Shown here: positions 9,637 through 20,499 of the stretch, piece after piece
Numbering within the stretch: position 1 is the first letter of the stretch
How the letters are laid out: each line of letters begins with the position of its first letter
Origin: Pythium myriotylum
Taxonomy: Eukaryota > Oomycota > Peronosporomycetes > Pythiales > Pythiaceae
Length of the DNA stretch: 64,000 nt
Direction of reading: 5' to 3'
Assembly (NCBI GenBank): GCA_023091665.1
Contig: JALJCQ010000013.1
Location: 2,294,001 to 2,358,000, forward strand
Program-made: the position numbers and the translations under genes
The notes under the pieces: model-generated
Databases searched by the model: none
Told to the model about the DNA's origin: nothing
Seen by the model: the letters and a program-made list of their open reading frames with translations, nothing else

Positions 9637-12574
9637 ATGGCCGCATCGCCGACATGCGCGACGCCGCTGGCTGAGGCCACGCCACCGCAACCGCCTGCGT
9701 GCGTCGCAGCGTCGGCGGTTTCGTCACGTCGACCACCACTACCGCGTCCGCGCGGCTCTGGAGCGCCGTCCAGTCGACCAGGCGGTTCGCGCCACCGCCA
9801 GAGAGCCACAGTCAGCGCCGATGAGAGCGACAGCGGCTCAGTGGCATCGCCAGGCGGATTGCGGCGCACGCATGCGCTGCGGGAGTTCATTGGCTGCGTT
9901 GGTGAGGAATTCGGATCAGTCGTGGCGGCTTTCCAAGCACAGGTACGAACGTCACTACGACCTCGTGGAGGAGACTGCAACTGATGGCTGTCGGTCCAGC
10001 CATTCGAGAGCTTGGGCTTTGCTACATTCAAGTCGCTATGGATCTCGAGCCGGATGAGCGCAATGTTCCATGTCGAGTTTTGGGGTAGCACCCCATCGGA
10101 CACGCATCACGCAATTCTTCAAGTCAGTCTTGGTACGTCTATCTCGTTGTGGAGAGGAGCTCCGATTGACCTTCGCATGTTTTGCAGAGCTACTTCTTCG
10201 GGCAATAAAGGACGTGAACTGTGAGGATGAAGACCCCATACTTGTCGTCCGTGTTGTTGGCCACCTGTTTGCTCTGTATTGCGCCTTTTGTGTCCAGGTC
10301 AGTCAACCGAAAGTGAAAGTTGGAGCAGACCCTTCCGCCTGGCAGACACTCGCACAGCTCAGCAGAATACTGTCTCGGCTTCCAGCTATACCTGCATTAA
10401 GTCACGTGGCTCATGAGGCTGTCGCCGTCCTCCGTCGTCTGGAGCATGAGGAGCAAGCTTTTTTGAAGTGTCTGGGTGGTTCGATCGTCGAGTTCCAACT
10501 CGACACCCTTCAGTCGCAAGAGCAACCCGGTGCAACCGATGAAAACACAATTGTTGCAGCCGCGGTTACATTGAGAAACCAAGATGAGGCCAGCGATATG
10601 CTCGCTAGAATTCAAGCATTGAGCATGCACTATAATGCCTCACTACAAAGTCTTCTAGAAGGTGGACGCAGAGCCGAAGAGTTCGTGGGATCGGCAGCAG
10701 CAAAGCGAGCTTCTCCTGGTAAGGCCGGGCTTGGCCCATCAAAGCCTGTCTTCCTTCGGCAAAACCGCCTCCGAAACCGCGCAACGATCAACAACGGTGC
10801 AAGAATCGATGCAATCGCAGAGGGACTTTGGAGCGATAGTCGTGAATCTGAATCAGAAGCTTGGCTTTCGCGTTTGGAGCGGTCGATCGATCCCTCAAAG
10901 TGTTTGGCTCCATCTGACGACGCTAGCGTTGCCGACGCCACCGCAAGAAATCCTTCAGGACCGATGAGGTTCGGAGATGGAGCGGGCAGTGATGTAGACG
11001 CTGCTTTGCTTGCGTTGGAAGAGGAACTTGTGCGCGAAGATCATAGACAAGACTGCGCTATTCAGAAGCAGCAACAATGTGCTATACAGTCGATCCCCTC
11101 TCCAAATCTGCATAACCCCCTTGTGGCATCACCATCTCGACAGCCCGTGGTTTACCATTCGAGTTTTTCCCAGCATGCAATGTCGACAGCTTCGAGTGAT
11201 CAGGAGAGCGACGGAATGGATGAGCTGGAGGCCGAGCTGCTGAGCACTGTATCACCAACTGCAGCAGCTACTTCTGGTGAACTTCCCAGGGGCATAGTGA
11301 CGAGTCGACCATCAACAACGCGGAAAACAACAGAATCTGGCAGGAATGTGCTCCTTCCTTCAAGGAGACCCGAGTCACTGTTGTTGATCAACGATGGAAG
11401 CGACGATATCGTGGAGCTCAACGAAGAGTTGGAAGTGGAAAGTCATCCCTCCCGGATAATTTCCGATTCTCAGAGGTTGATCCCACAGCAGACTCGTCCG
11501 CGTGCAGCTTCATTGGTTTCCGTTGGTACGGAGAGTGACGGACTGAACGAGCTTGAACTCGAATTATCGCGTGACGTTGGAAAATCGAATCCTCTTGTTA
11601 GCCCAGGCAACCGAGCAACGCGTGCGCGACAGAGGAGCGGCAATCCCTCAATTGCTCGAAGTTCCAACAAGCTCAGATTTCGAAACCTGGGTACCCCAGG
11701 TCCCCCAGAAGTATCTCGACCAGGCTTCCAAACAACAGATACTCAAGCGCCAATCTCTCGTGGATATCGTGGGATCGTGACTCGTTCTTCAGACGTTGAG
11801 AGCGAGGCTGAGCTGGATTTGTTGCAGCAAGAACTCAATGCAAGTATTGCACTTCCCAAAGTATCCCATTCTCAGCAGAATACTTCGAAGAACTCTTCGA
11901 AGCAACGACCCCAAGGTCATGAACAGAGTGCCTCCCGGCGTAAGAAAAGAACACTGGAGGAACCTGAAGTGCCTCCAACTCAGACACATCGACGAAGCAG
12001 AAGGCTTTCCGTCGCCTCTTCCGCACGCACTGAGAGTGACTCTGAACTGGTTGCACTGCAAATGGAACTCTTAAACGAGCCTGTATCCAGAACTACTAGC
12101 CAGGTCACTCGACCCATCGAGATATCAAGCCACAACGCCCGAGGCTCGCATGTCACGGAAACGTCAGAGAGCGATGATGAACTGAAGCAATTGGAAGTGG
12201 AGCTGGCTACCAAGTTGGGAGCAACATCGAAACAGACATCAGCTGGAAGCTTGAGGAAGAAAAAAACAACGGAAATCTCACAACTCACGGAGAGGAGAAT
12301 GGACAGATCCACAAAACCGAAGAAAGACATTGGACTGCGTTCGAGAGCGAATGATAAGCCTCGCCAATCCAGAAAAAGTCGACAACCCGCAATTAGGAAA
12401 TCAGCGCCTATGGTGGTTGAGCCGACTGGATCAACTCCAGCTGTATCGCCGGCGAACACGAAAACGCGTTCATATGCCAACGCCCAAACTCTCTCTTCTC
12501 GACGTTCGGTTGCGTCATCGTATGATAGTGATGGTTTGGATGAGCTAGAAAGAGAGTTGCGAGCTGCAATTTGA
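9637..12574 (+). CDS. Large protein of unknown function with eight acidic-Leu repeats (three exons)
   Basis: Exons 9637-9942, 10000-10132 and 10188-12574, introns of 57 and 55 nt, all phases consistent; 941 residues. The Met at 9637 is preferred over the in-frame Met at 9598. The N-terminal third is helical and may be a folded domain (ELLLRAIKDVNCEDEDPILV onward). The rest is Ser/Arg/Thr-rich and probably disordered. It contains eight copies of a short motif of the form (T/S)ESDGLxELExEL, near 10995, 11215, 11400, 11540, 11800, 12040, 12175 and 12535, the last at the very C-terminus. Such spaced copies suggest a multivalent binding peptide. I do not recognise a family. Confidence 0.75.
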
Positions 12575-12674
12575 TTAAGGACAGGATTCTGAAATTGTCT
12601 CTTTTTGCCACTGAGGATCAAGCAGTTGAGCAGTTTCAAGGGACGCTTCATTCACTCGTCTCACCTCGAAGCAA

Positions 12675-13730
12675 ATGAAATCTGGAGGTGTGATGAATGG
12701 ATCGTCATTCCCCACTGATCGAATCAGTGGAGATCGCGAGAATGACGTAGCTGACGAATGCTGGCGCGTCCAGCTCCTTCGTGCCTTAGTTTGCGGCAAT
12801 ATTAATCGTAAGGACACAACACCCGTCTGTGCAGCTGTCTCAACTATCGAATTCGCTATTGTCATTGTTAGTGTTGGAATACGTGCTCGATGATCACATC
12901 GAAGTTCTCTCTCTTCCATTTACCAAGGCTATACCAGAGTGGAAAGTACAATGGGAGTCGCTGCACTGGTGTGTGTCGATTTATTCAACAATGAAGTCCT
13001 CACGCTGATAGGTATGTGTTGCAGGTGGATGCTTAGCGATGCAACCCCTCTCTTCATTGCAGCGGCTTACTCGCATCCTGAACTCGTTCAGTGGCTTCTC
13101 GCCCGTGGTGCTGATCGTGACTCCAAATGCTATCTCCGTCGAACCCCAATAGATATCGTCGGTGAGTGTGTCGAAACAGCCATGACAATGACAGCAACCT
13201 CGCCAAAAGACAGCGTGCTCGAACGAAGCGCCGCTTGCCGAAAATTACTAATTACACCGGCATCAGTTCCAGCTCCACCAACGGCAAATGTTCTCTTCTG
13301 TTCGCACGTGTCGACGCAAGTTGTCATTTTGAAAGCGCCTTCATCGTCCTCATCCTCCTCGAAAGCACTGAACAAAACAAATGCATCACGGCCACCCTCC
13401 GGAACGCAGCATACAGTCTTCAGATGCCTGATGGAAGTGACCTGGGATGCTCCTCTGTCAAATGGAGCACTAATCGACAAATACGAAGTACGTTATCGAT
13501 TGCTTGTCGAAGAAACTGAAGGTGATGATGGGACAACTGCGAGTTGGCGAGTTGAGCGAGTCGCACACAACCGAAAGATCAAGATACAACGCTTGCTGGT
13601 CGAGAACCTACAATTTGGTAGCTCCTACGACTTCATGCTTCGATCATGGAATATGGTAGGAAAAGGCGACTGGGGGCGAGTGTACAAGATTCGCACTGTA
13701 GCATCACCCGAACGGACAACGGACACGTAA
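12675..13730 (+). CDS. Ankyrin-repeat and fibronectin type III protein (three exons)
   Basis: Proposed exons 12675-12807, 12872-12968 and 13025-13730 (introns 64 and 56 nt), giving 311 residues. Ankyrin-like helices span the first joins (ALVCGNIN..., then ATPLFIAAAYSHPELVQWLL and ARGADRDS). The second half is an FN3 fold: VTWDAPLSNGALIDKYEVRY, ending with the SYDFMLRSWNMVGKGDWG strand typical of FN3. The combination fits cytoplasmic ankyrin-FN3 scaffold proteins (compare ANKFN1). The second intron uses a GTGTGT donor, so the middle exon is the least certain. The gene follows the repeat-protein gene by 100 bases on the same strand. Confidence 0.65.
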
Positions 13731-13800
13731 GATAATCTTACAACAGAAGACTTCTATTGTGCAGGAAAAACGAGCACTATGCGCTATGTAATGAAAGCCA

Positions 13801-15316
13801 TCAATCGGTCGCGGTCTTCTTCGTGATAGATGCGGTTGTCGTTGCAAAACTGACTCGACCAATAGCCGCAAAGTGTGGAGAAAAGCAAAACAGGGCTGCG
13901 CTGATCGAGGCAAGTAACGCCGCACCGTAAGCTGGTCCATCCACAGAGACAAGGTACGTCCAGCCCGACAGAACTAGGATACGAAAAACAACACGTAAGT
14001 CTAAGATGCCACTGATCCTGTCGGTAGCCATTCAACGTACTCGGTGATACGGTTCTTGCAACCGACTAGACAGAACACCGAAAGAGTTAGTCATACGTTA
14101 AAGAGTAAGAGATAGAGAAGATGGCAGCCCACAGCACCCTACCGTAAAAGATGACGAAATCCCCATGAAGGCGCCGACGCGCTCTGGCGCGACTAACGTA
14201 GTCTGGAGTCCAATAGAACTCGCGCGAATCATACTAATTGCGACGACTTGTGGAGCCAGTAACGCATAAACAGCGTGGATCGTCTGGGCGCGAGAGAGTG
14301 CAACAAACGTTCCAACATAGACGATACTTGAAAGTTGCAGGAGAAGTCGTTCCGAGCGGATCAGCCTTGACACCCAGCCAACAGAGACACTACCAAACGC
14401 TCCGAGCAACCCCATATAGCTGAGCACAAATCCTCGCGTCTTCGGATCCGTGCCAAACTTATCTTCGAGGAGCGTCGAGAAATGCGTACGGTACAGTATC
14501 GCAGCCATAGCCAGCAACAGGCGTGCGATCAAAAGAGTCTGCGCTGGTCCGGTTTCGTTCATCACGTGTCGAAACTCCAGCAGCTTGTCCTTGGCATCGA
14601 CGAGAATCCGTTTGTACTCGACGCGTGTAGGGGCCTTCTTCGCCTCAATCGCGGTCGCACTTGGCGTTCGATCAACATAGAAGAAATAGACAAGAGCGTA
14701 GTTGACAGCAAGCACGCTCACAGTGAGCATAGTGGTATAGTTGAAGCCGTTCGGAATGGCCCCGACGTATCCGCCGACGATCGGTCCGATGATGAAGCCC
14801 GCGTTGGAGGCCGCATTAAGTCGACCGATTGCCGCCGATCTCGCGCTGGGGTCGAGATCATCTGTCACGGCGACTTTGATGATGTCGAGCGAGTGCTTGA
14901 AGAGCGCCGGCGGGATACGGGATAGGATGACAAGGTAGATGTTCCACGAAAGCCCGAGGATGACGTAGCCCACGGAGGCGCCGACGAAACAGGCGAGCAG
15001 CACACGGCGACTGAGGGGGAGCAGCACGAGCCACTTACGTTTAAGCCACAAGATCGCCATGGAGTGAGAGCAAATCGTACCGCCCGTAAACGTCGCTGAG
15101 GCCGCCGGCGATAGGGGCCGAGAAGAACTGGATGAGCCCGTACATGCTCATGATGTAGCCGAAGGCGACCGCGCCGCCGTCCATGCTCTTGACGTAGGAG
15201 GCGAGCGAGGGGATGATCATGGAGACGGCCATGAGGTCGAGGAAGGAGACGACGTAGAGCACGTAGAGCCGCATCCAGCGCAGCGGCGCCGACGCGCTCG
15301 TCTCGGGGCGCGGCAT
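13801..15316 (-). CDS. Major facilitator superfamily transporter, MFSD9/TetA-like (four exons)
   Basis: Reverse-strand exons 15316-15081, 15010-14143, 14065-14041 (only 25 nt) and 13973-13801, introns of 70, 77 and 67 nt with GT-AG ends; 433 residues. Joining exon 1 to 2 restores motif A as GLSDVYGRRRVLLA, and the tiny exon 3 restores SVARTVSPILSGW before DGPAYGAALLA, the usual end of this transporter group. Twelve helices are visible. The family contains proton-driven drug exporters (TetA, DHA1) and orphan animal MFSD9; the substrate is unknown. The upstream side faces the HisRS gene divergently, about 305 nt apart. Confidence 0.85.
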
Positions 15317-15621
15317 CGTGGCGGTTCCGCTGACGAGGCCACGTCCGCGGGCCTCGACAGAACACGGTGCGAAGCGAATCGGATTCCATAAGAAGGTGGG
15401 AGCCGTTTGACGGATGCTTCAGCGCGCCACGGGTCTGTGGGTCTGTCTCTCGCAAAGGCCCGTTGGGTTTCGGAGTGATTGTCTGCCCACGCACCAACCC
15501 CACACGAAAATGGTGGTGGGGTCGGCTGCGTCAACCCACCTGGGCGACGTCAACCCACCCGTTTCCAGCAAGCGGAGCTCGTGACTGGGCGCCGCAGCCT
15601 CAGAAATCCAACGTCGGCGCG

Positions 15622-18438
15622 ATGGCGACCCAGGCCAAGGTGACGCTCTCGAGCGCCAAGCTCGCAATCGAAGACGTGTGCGCGGTCGCGGCGCTCGGCG
15701 CCAAGGTCGTCGCGGACGCGGCGCCGGTCGTGGAGGCCAACTGGGCCGCCGCCGTCGACGCCGAGAGCGCGATCGAGACCCAGCTCGCGGCCCTCGCGCT
15801 GCCCCAGGAGCTCAGCGGCGTGCACTTGGCGTCCACGACGCGCGCCATGCTCGTGGTGGCCGCCCACCGACTCTTGCGCCTCAAGCCCACGGCCGCAGTC
15901 GTCGATGCGATCCACTTCTTCGTCGCGCTGCTCAACCACGACATCCTGCCACTTGTGGCTTCTGGCACCGCCGACACCGCGGCGCTTTCCCTGCTGGCGG
16001 CAACCCAAGGTCGAGGAGTCGTGCGAGTCAATGGCGGCGCTGTGGAGATTCGTCAGGCTCTGGCCGCTGTATCCATTCCGCTTCCTAATGCGCTGCTCGG
16101 TACTGCGGAGAAGCAAGCCTTCGCGCAGTCCCCACTCACGTTGCTCGCAGTGTCCTCTCTCGCCATCGGCGGTGCGCGGGGTCTTTTGCCACTTGCAGAT
16201 GCTGTTGCCGCACTCTCATGCGAGTCTCTGAAGGCGAACACCACGCCTTTCTCCGCTGAGTTTGTGGATGCAAGCCGCCCTCACCGCGGCATCGTCACCT
16301 CGGCGACAAATCTGCGTCTGATGCTTGAGAGTTCCAAGTATGTGAACTCTCGTAAGGAGTTTTCGGTAGACCCTGATTGTGTGCGCTACATTCCACAATA
16401 CCATGGACCTGCGCGCGACTCCGTCGCTGCCTCGTTCAAGGCTCTCGAGCTTGAGCTCAACAGTGTGATCGTGACGGAAGGATCAGTTACCAAAGCATCG
16501 GGTGACTTCCACCCACAAGCTCTGAAGACTGCACTCAAGCCAACGCTGGATGCGATGCAGCTGTTGTTGCGAGGCTCGAACGAGCGGCGTCAGGTGCTTC
16601 AAGCTGACGCTTTGCCAATCAAGCCATCATCAATGTGTGCGATTGAGCTGGTTGAGACGGTAACGAAAGCGCTGCTTGCTGAAGCTGAGCTTTCGCTGGC
16701 TTTTTTCACTTCTGAAGAGGAGGCGCTGAAGGCAAAACTCGCTGAAAAGAATGCAAAGGCTCAAGAAGCAGCAGCCAAGGCCGCTGCTGCGCAAGCCAAA
16801 GAAGATGAGAAGCTCGCGACTATGACAGAGGCTCAACGTGCGAAGGTCCTCGAGAAACGTCAGAAGAAACTGGAAAAGCAGAAAGAGAAAGAGAGTGCGA
16901 AGATGGTCGCAAAGGATGACGTCAAGATCGGCGCAGGTAGCAGCGCTTTGCGTCAGCACTTGCAGAACCTTGGCAAAGACTGGGCGACCCGCGTTAATGC
17001 TTTTGACCTCCGTGTCGGAGGAACTCCGCTCCTCCTTGATGAGCTGTTTGTTCGACTGGGCTCCGGAGGGACCCGTCGGAAGCCGAAGATTGCCAAGGGC
17101 TCTCAAGACTTTTTGCCTCATCAGATGCAACTCCGCGAAAAGATCTTCAACAAGATTCGCATGGTTTTCAAACGTCACGCCGGAGTTGAGATCGAAACCC
17201 CCGTGTTCGAGCTCAAGGAGACTCTCACGGGCAAGTACGGTGAAGACAGCAAACTCATCTATGATCTGGCTGACCAAGGTGGAGAGTTGCTCGCGCTGCG
17301 GTACGATTTGACAGTTCCTTTTGCCCGTTTTATGGCACTCCACAACCCTGGAAACATCAAGCGATACCACATTGCCCGTGTATACCGCCGCGACAACCCC
17401 CAGATGGCGCGTGGTCGCTTCCGTGAATTCTACCAATGCGACTTTGACATCGCTGGTACGTACGCCCCAATGATGCCAGACGCTGAGGTGCTTTCCATTG
17501 GCATCGAGGTGCTCCAGCAATTTCCCGAGGAGCTCGGCCCCTTCAAAGTGAAGTTGAGCCACCGCCTGCTTTTGGATGCTATCCTCGCTATCTGTGGCGT
17601 ACCAGCCGACAAGTTCCGAACAACATGCAGCGCTATCGACAAGCTGGACAAAGAGCCATGGGAAGCTGTGCGAAGCGAGATGGTTGACGAAAAGGGGATT
17701 CCAGAGGAGGTCGCTGACCGGATCCAGCACTTTGTATGCCGCGTCGGCTCTCCGCGTGAACTCCACGCAGCCATGACGAAGGAGAACCTTTTCGGTGACA
17801 ATGCCGACGCCAAGAAAGCCATGGACGACCTCGACCTGCTTTTCGGGTACCTGGACGCCATGGGTGTTCTCGACTACATCTCTTTTGATCTCAGCCTTGC
17901 GCGCGGCCTCGACTACTACACAGGACTGATTTACGAATTCGTGCTCACTAGCCCAGAGCATAACGTTGGCTCTATTGCTGCCGGTGGCCGCTACGACAAC
18001 CTCGTGGGTATGTTCTCTGCAACTGGCCAGCAGATCCCGTGTGTTGGCGTGAGCATGGGAATTGAGCGTATTTTTGGCATCCTACAAGCCCACGCGGAGA
18101 AGACAAGCCAAGTAGGCAAGCCGACGTCACAGGTGCTTGTAGCCTCGACTGGGGGCTCCCTAGCCTTGCAACGATTGGAGATCTGCAAAGAGCTTTGGCG
18201 AGCTAACATCTCAGCGGAGATTATGCAAATTGAGAATCCCAAGTTCACGAAGCAACTCCACTACGCACTGGAAACAGGGATCCCCTACATGGTCGTTATC
18301 GGCGAAGATGAATTGGCCAAGGGCGAGGTGAAGATCAAAGAGATGTCTTCGAAGGACGAGGTTGCTGTGCCGCGCAAAGACCTTGTGGCTGAGCTCCTGC
18401 GTCGCAACTGCCGCACGACGGACACACTGAACGTTTAG
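15622..18438 (+). CDS. HARS: Histidyl-tRNA synthetase with N-terminal HAL/aspartase-like domain
   Basis: Charges tRNA-His with histidine in the cytosol. 938 residues, about twice the length of the usual enzyme. The class II core occupies about residues 490-935: motif 1 region, LRYDLTVPFARF, motif 2 (RGRFREFYQCDFD, ~597), the HisA loop (ARGLDYYTG, ~759), AAGGRYDNL, motif 3 (GVSMGIERIF, ~809) and an anticodon-binding tail. Residues ~1-330 resemble the histidine/phenylalanine ammonia-lyase fold (FVDASRPHRGIVTSATNLR; YIPQYHGPARDS), but I find no Ala-Ser-Gly triad for the MIO cofactor, so lyase activity is unlikely. A charged Ala/Glu/Lys helix at ~360-425 links the two. A similar arrangement is, as I recall, annotated in plant cytosolic HisRS. 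Confidence 0.95.
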   Translation: MATQAKVTLSSAKLAIEDVCAVAALGAKVVADAAPVVEANWAAAVDAESAIETQLAALALPQELSGVHLASTTRAMLVVAAHRLLRLKPTAAVVDAIHFFVALLNHDILPLVASGTADTAALSLLAATQGRGVVRVNGGAVEIRQALAAVSIPLPNALLGTAEKQAFAQSPLTLLAVSSLAIGGARGLLPLADAVAALSCESLKANTTPFSAEFVDASRPHRGIVTSATNLRLMLESSKYVNSRKEFSVDPDCVRYIPQYHGPARDSVAASFKALELELNSVIVTEGSVTKASGDFHPQALKTALKPTLDAMQLLLRGSNERRQVLQADALPIKPSSMCAIELVETVTKALLAEAELSLAFFTSEEEALKAKLAEKNAKAQEAAAKAAAAQAKEDEKLATMTEAQRAKVLEKRQKKLEKQKEKESAKMVAKDDVKIGAGSSALRQHLQNLGKDWATRVNAFDLRVGGTPLLLDELFVRLGSGGTRRKPKIAKGSQDFLPHQMQLREKIFNKIRMVFKRHAGVEIETPVFELKETLTGKYGEDSKLIYDLADQGGELLALRYDLTVPFARFMALHNPGNIKRYHIARVYRRDNPQMARGRFREFYQCDFDIAGTYAPMMPDAEVLSIGIEVLQQFPEELGPFKVKLSHRLLLDAILAICGVPADKFRTTCSAIDKLDKEPWEAVRSEMVDEKGIPEEVADRIQHFVCRVGSPRELHAAMTKENLFGDNADAKKAMDDLDLLFGYLDAMGVLDYISFDLSLARGLDYYTGLIYEFVLTSPEHNVGSIAAGGRYDNLVGMFSATGQQIPCVGVSMGIERIFGILQAHAEKTSQVGKPTSQVLVASTGGSLALQRLEICKELWRANISAEIMQIENPKFTKQLHYALETGIPYMVVIGEDELAKGEVKIKEMSSKDEVAVPRKDLVAELLRRNCRTTDTLNV

Positions 18439-18504
18439 TTGGGTTCGATCAGGTGTAGGAGAGAAATGTTGAAAATGCATTTGCGTCGTAACCGTTTCTG
18501 ACGA

Positions 18505-20000
18505 ATGAGGCGACTGATCAGAGTGAAGCATTTGAGTCTCATGCCACTTTGTAATGGACCTCCCAAGTCGGCGACACGTATTGAGCGTAACTTAGATGTG
18601 CCAGTCACACCGAAACCTCAGGCAACTCCAATCGCCGTTGCACCCCAACCACACTCTGTCAGCGACATCCAATTGCGCGCTGATCCACCTTCGGTCTTTA
18701 ACAAGAAAATTGGGCCGCAGCACGCAGAAATGCTCGATTCCCTCGAACGGAAAGCACGAGACCTGTGCGATGACACACGGAAGCAATATGAGCTACTGTT
18801 GCAACGCCAAGAGGCGCAGTACGAGAGGCATTTGCAAGCCCTGCAACACAAGTTGCGAGAGGTGCTAAGTTCGTCGATTTCACTTAATGAGCACAGGCAA
18901 GCTCTAAGCGACCTTTCCCGCTTGCACGATCGCGACACAATTGCTCTGACCAAAGCCCACGAAGAGGAAATATCGGCTCTACGATTGAGCTGCCAGCAAA
19001 TTGCTAATGAACATCAACTCCGACGCAGCCGTGCTTTTCAGGACGAGAAAGATCTGCTTTTGGAGAGGATGACTCAGCTAGAGATGGACCGCAACGATGC
19101 TCTGTCTCGGTGGCGAGGGGAGGAGGTAGCGGTTTTAAGCGTCAGGAAAGACTTAGATGACACAATCCACGAGAAAGAGATCGTGGAAGGGAAACTAAAG
19201 GACTCATGTCAGCATATCATCGCGTTGAAGTCGGAGGTAATGAAGTTCGATCGCCGTGTAAAGAGAATGAGAGCCAAGCTCAAGGCGCACACACAAGCAA
19301 ACGTTGCTCAGCAACAAAAATTGGACGAACTGACCAACGCTAAGGCTGAGTTGAGCAAGCAGGTTTGTGGGCTTGAGACAGAAGTCGCACACGTGCGTGC
19401 CGTATACAAGACGAAAGGCGATGAGCTCGTGGATGCGAAGGTGAGGGGGGGGGGAACGTGAGTTGGACAGTTAATGCGTTCACACACAACAAGGTTTTTG
19501 TAGAGCGCACTGGCGGCAAAAGATGCCGAAATCGCTGAACTTCAGCGTGCATTAGGCGAGTCGTCAGCGAAAGAGTCGCTGCTGCGCGAGTTCCGCGATA
19601 GCGAGCGAGCTTCTTTTGAGCAGGAGCGATTGGCCTGGCGAGCTATCCAGGAGCGGTCGTCGGTCGCAGATGCCGAGGTGCGAGAACAGATTGCAACGAT
19701 CCGACTGGAGAGGCAGTCCTTTGAAGCGCGGTGCCAGGTGTGTGTGGATAGTCGGTCAGCCATGGCGCTGTCAGTCAGTGACATGGGTACATTCGTCTCT
19801 AGCTGTTGGAGAAGGACGTGGCTCGCGCGAATGCCGAGCACGCACACAGCGAGGCGCAACTGCTCGAGAGGCTGCGGGCGCTGCAGACAAAGTACAAGAG
19901 TGCGAAGCGACGGATCGCGCGACTGGAGGCGGCGCACGCCGAGCGCCAGGACGAAGAGCGTGTGGATCAGTTGCTCTTTGGCAGCTCCAGGCGGCGCTGA
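18505..20000 (+). CDS. Coiled-coil protein of unknown function (three exons)
   Basis: Exons 18505-19440, 19504-19737 and 19803-20000, introns 63 and 65 nt, all phase 0; 455 residues. After a short Pro-rich head the whole chain is heptad-rich in Glu, Lys, Arg, Gln and Leu (QHAEMLDSLERKARDLCDD onward) with no break, ending LFGSSRRR. This is a long parallel coiled coil of the kind found in centrosomal, axonemal or golgin proteins; sequence alone does not say which. The first intron begins inside a G-run (GTGAGGGGGG). A later in-frame Met (18541) is possible. Confidence 0.75.
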
Positions 20001-20499
20001 CGTTAGTGTAGCCATGTGCATCCCTTTCTAAACCAATTGAAGTGCGGCGACCGACTTCGAGAATATTCGAGATCCAAACTGACTGGCCGTAACGAACCGA
20101 GCGGGGGGGGGGGCGGGGGGCGAGTCTCGGCTCTGTGGACGAGGAAGCGGCGAAGCCTCCTTCAAGCATTTCTAGAACCCCGCGGAGAGGTAGATCTGTG
20201 ATGTGGCGTGTCTCGTGACGATACAGGCGAGGAGGAGGGGGGGGGGGGGGGCTGGACGGGGTTTCACTATGGGGGCGTGGTATCGGGTTCTGGAGGGACT
20301 GAGTTCGGGAGGTCGGGAGTTTCGACTGGAGGCGGGTATGCATCGGGATAGAGAGGGTATGCTGACGTGGCAGTGGCGAGCCGCGCAGGTGACTGGGGGG
20401 CCGTTGGTTCTAGAACCATGCATTCCCTTCCCTCTCTCGGCGCGTGGCGGCTCGCGGCCCTTACTTCCCCTTTCGCTCTCTCTCTCTCTCTCCAGCACC

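Noticed and set aside
15622..16620. Functional ammonia-lyase activity of the HisRS N-terminus
   Set aside because: No Ala-Ser-Gly MIO triad is visible, so only the fold resemblance is claimed.
16630..17961. 443-codon reverse frame inside HisRS
   Set aside because: Antisense shadow of a strongly codon-biased gene; translation has no family resemblance.
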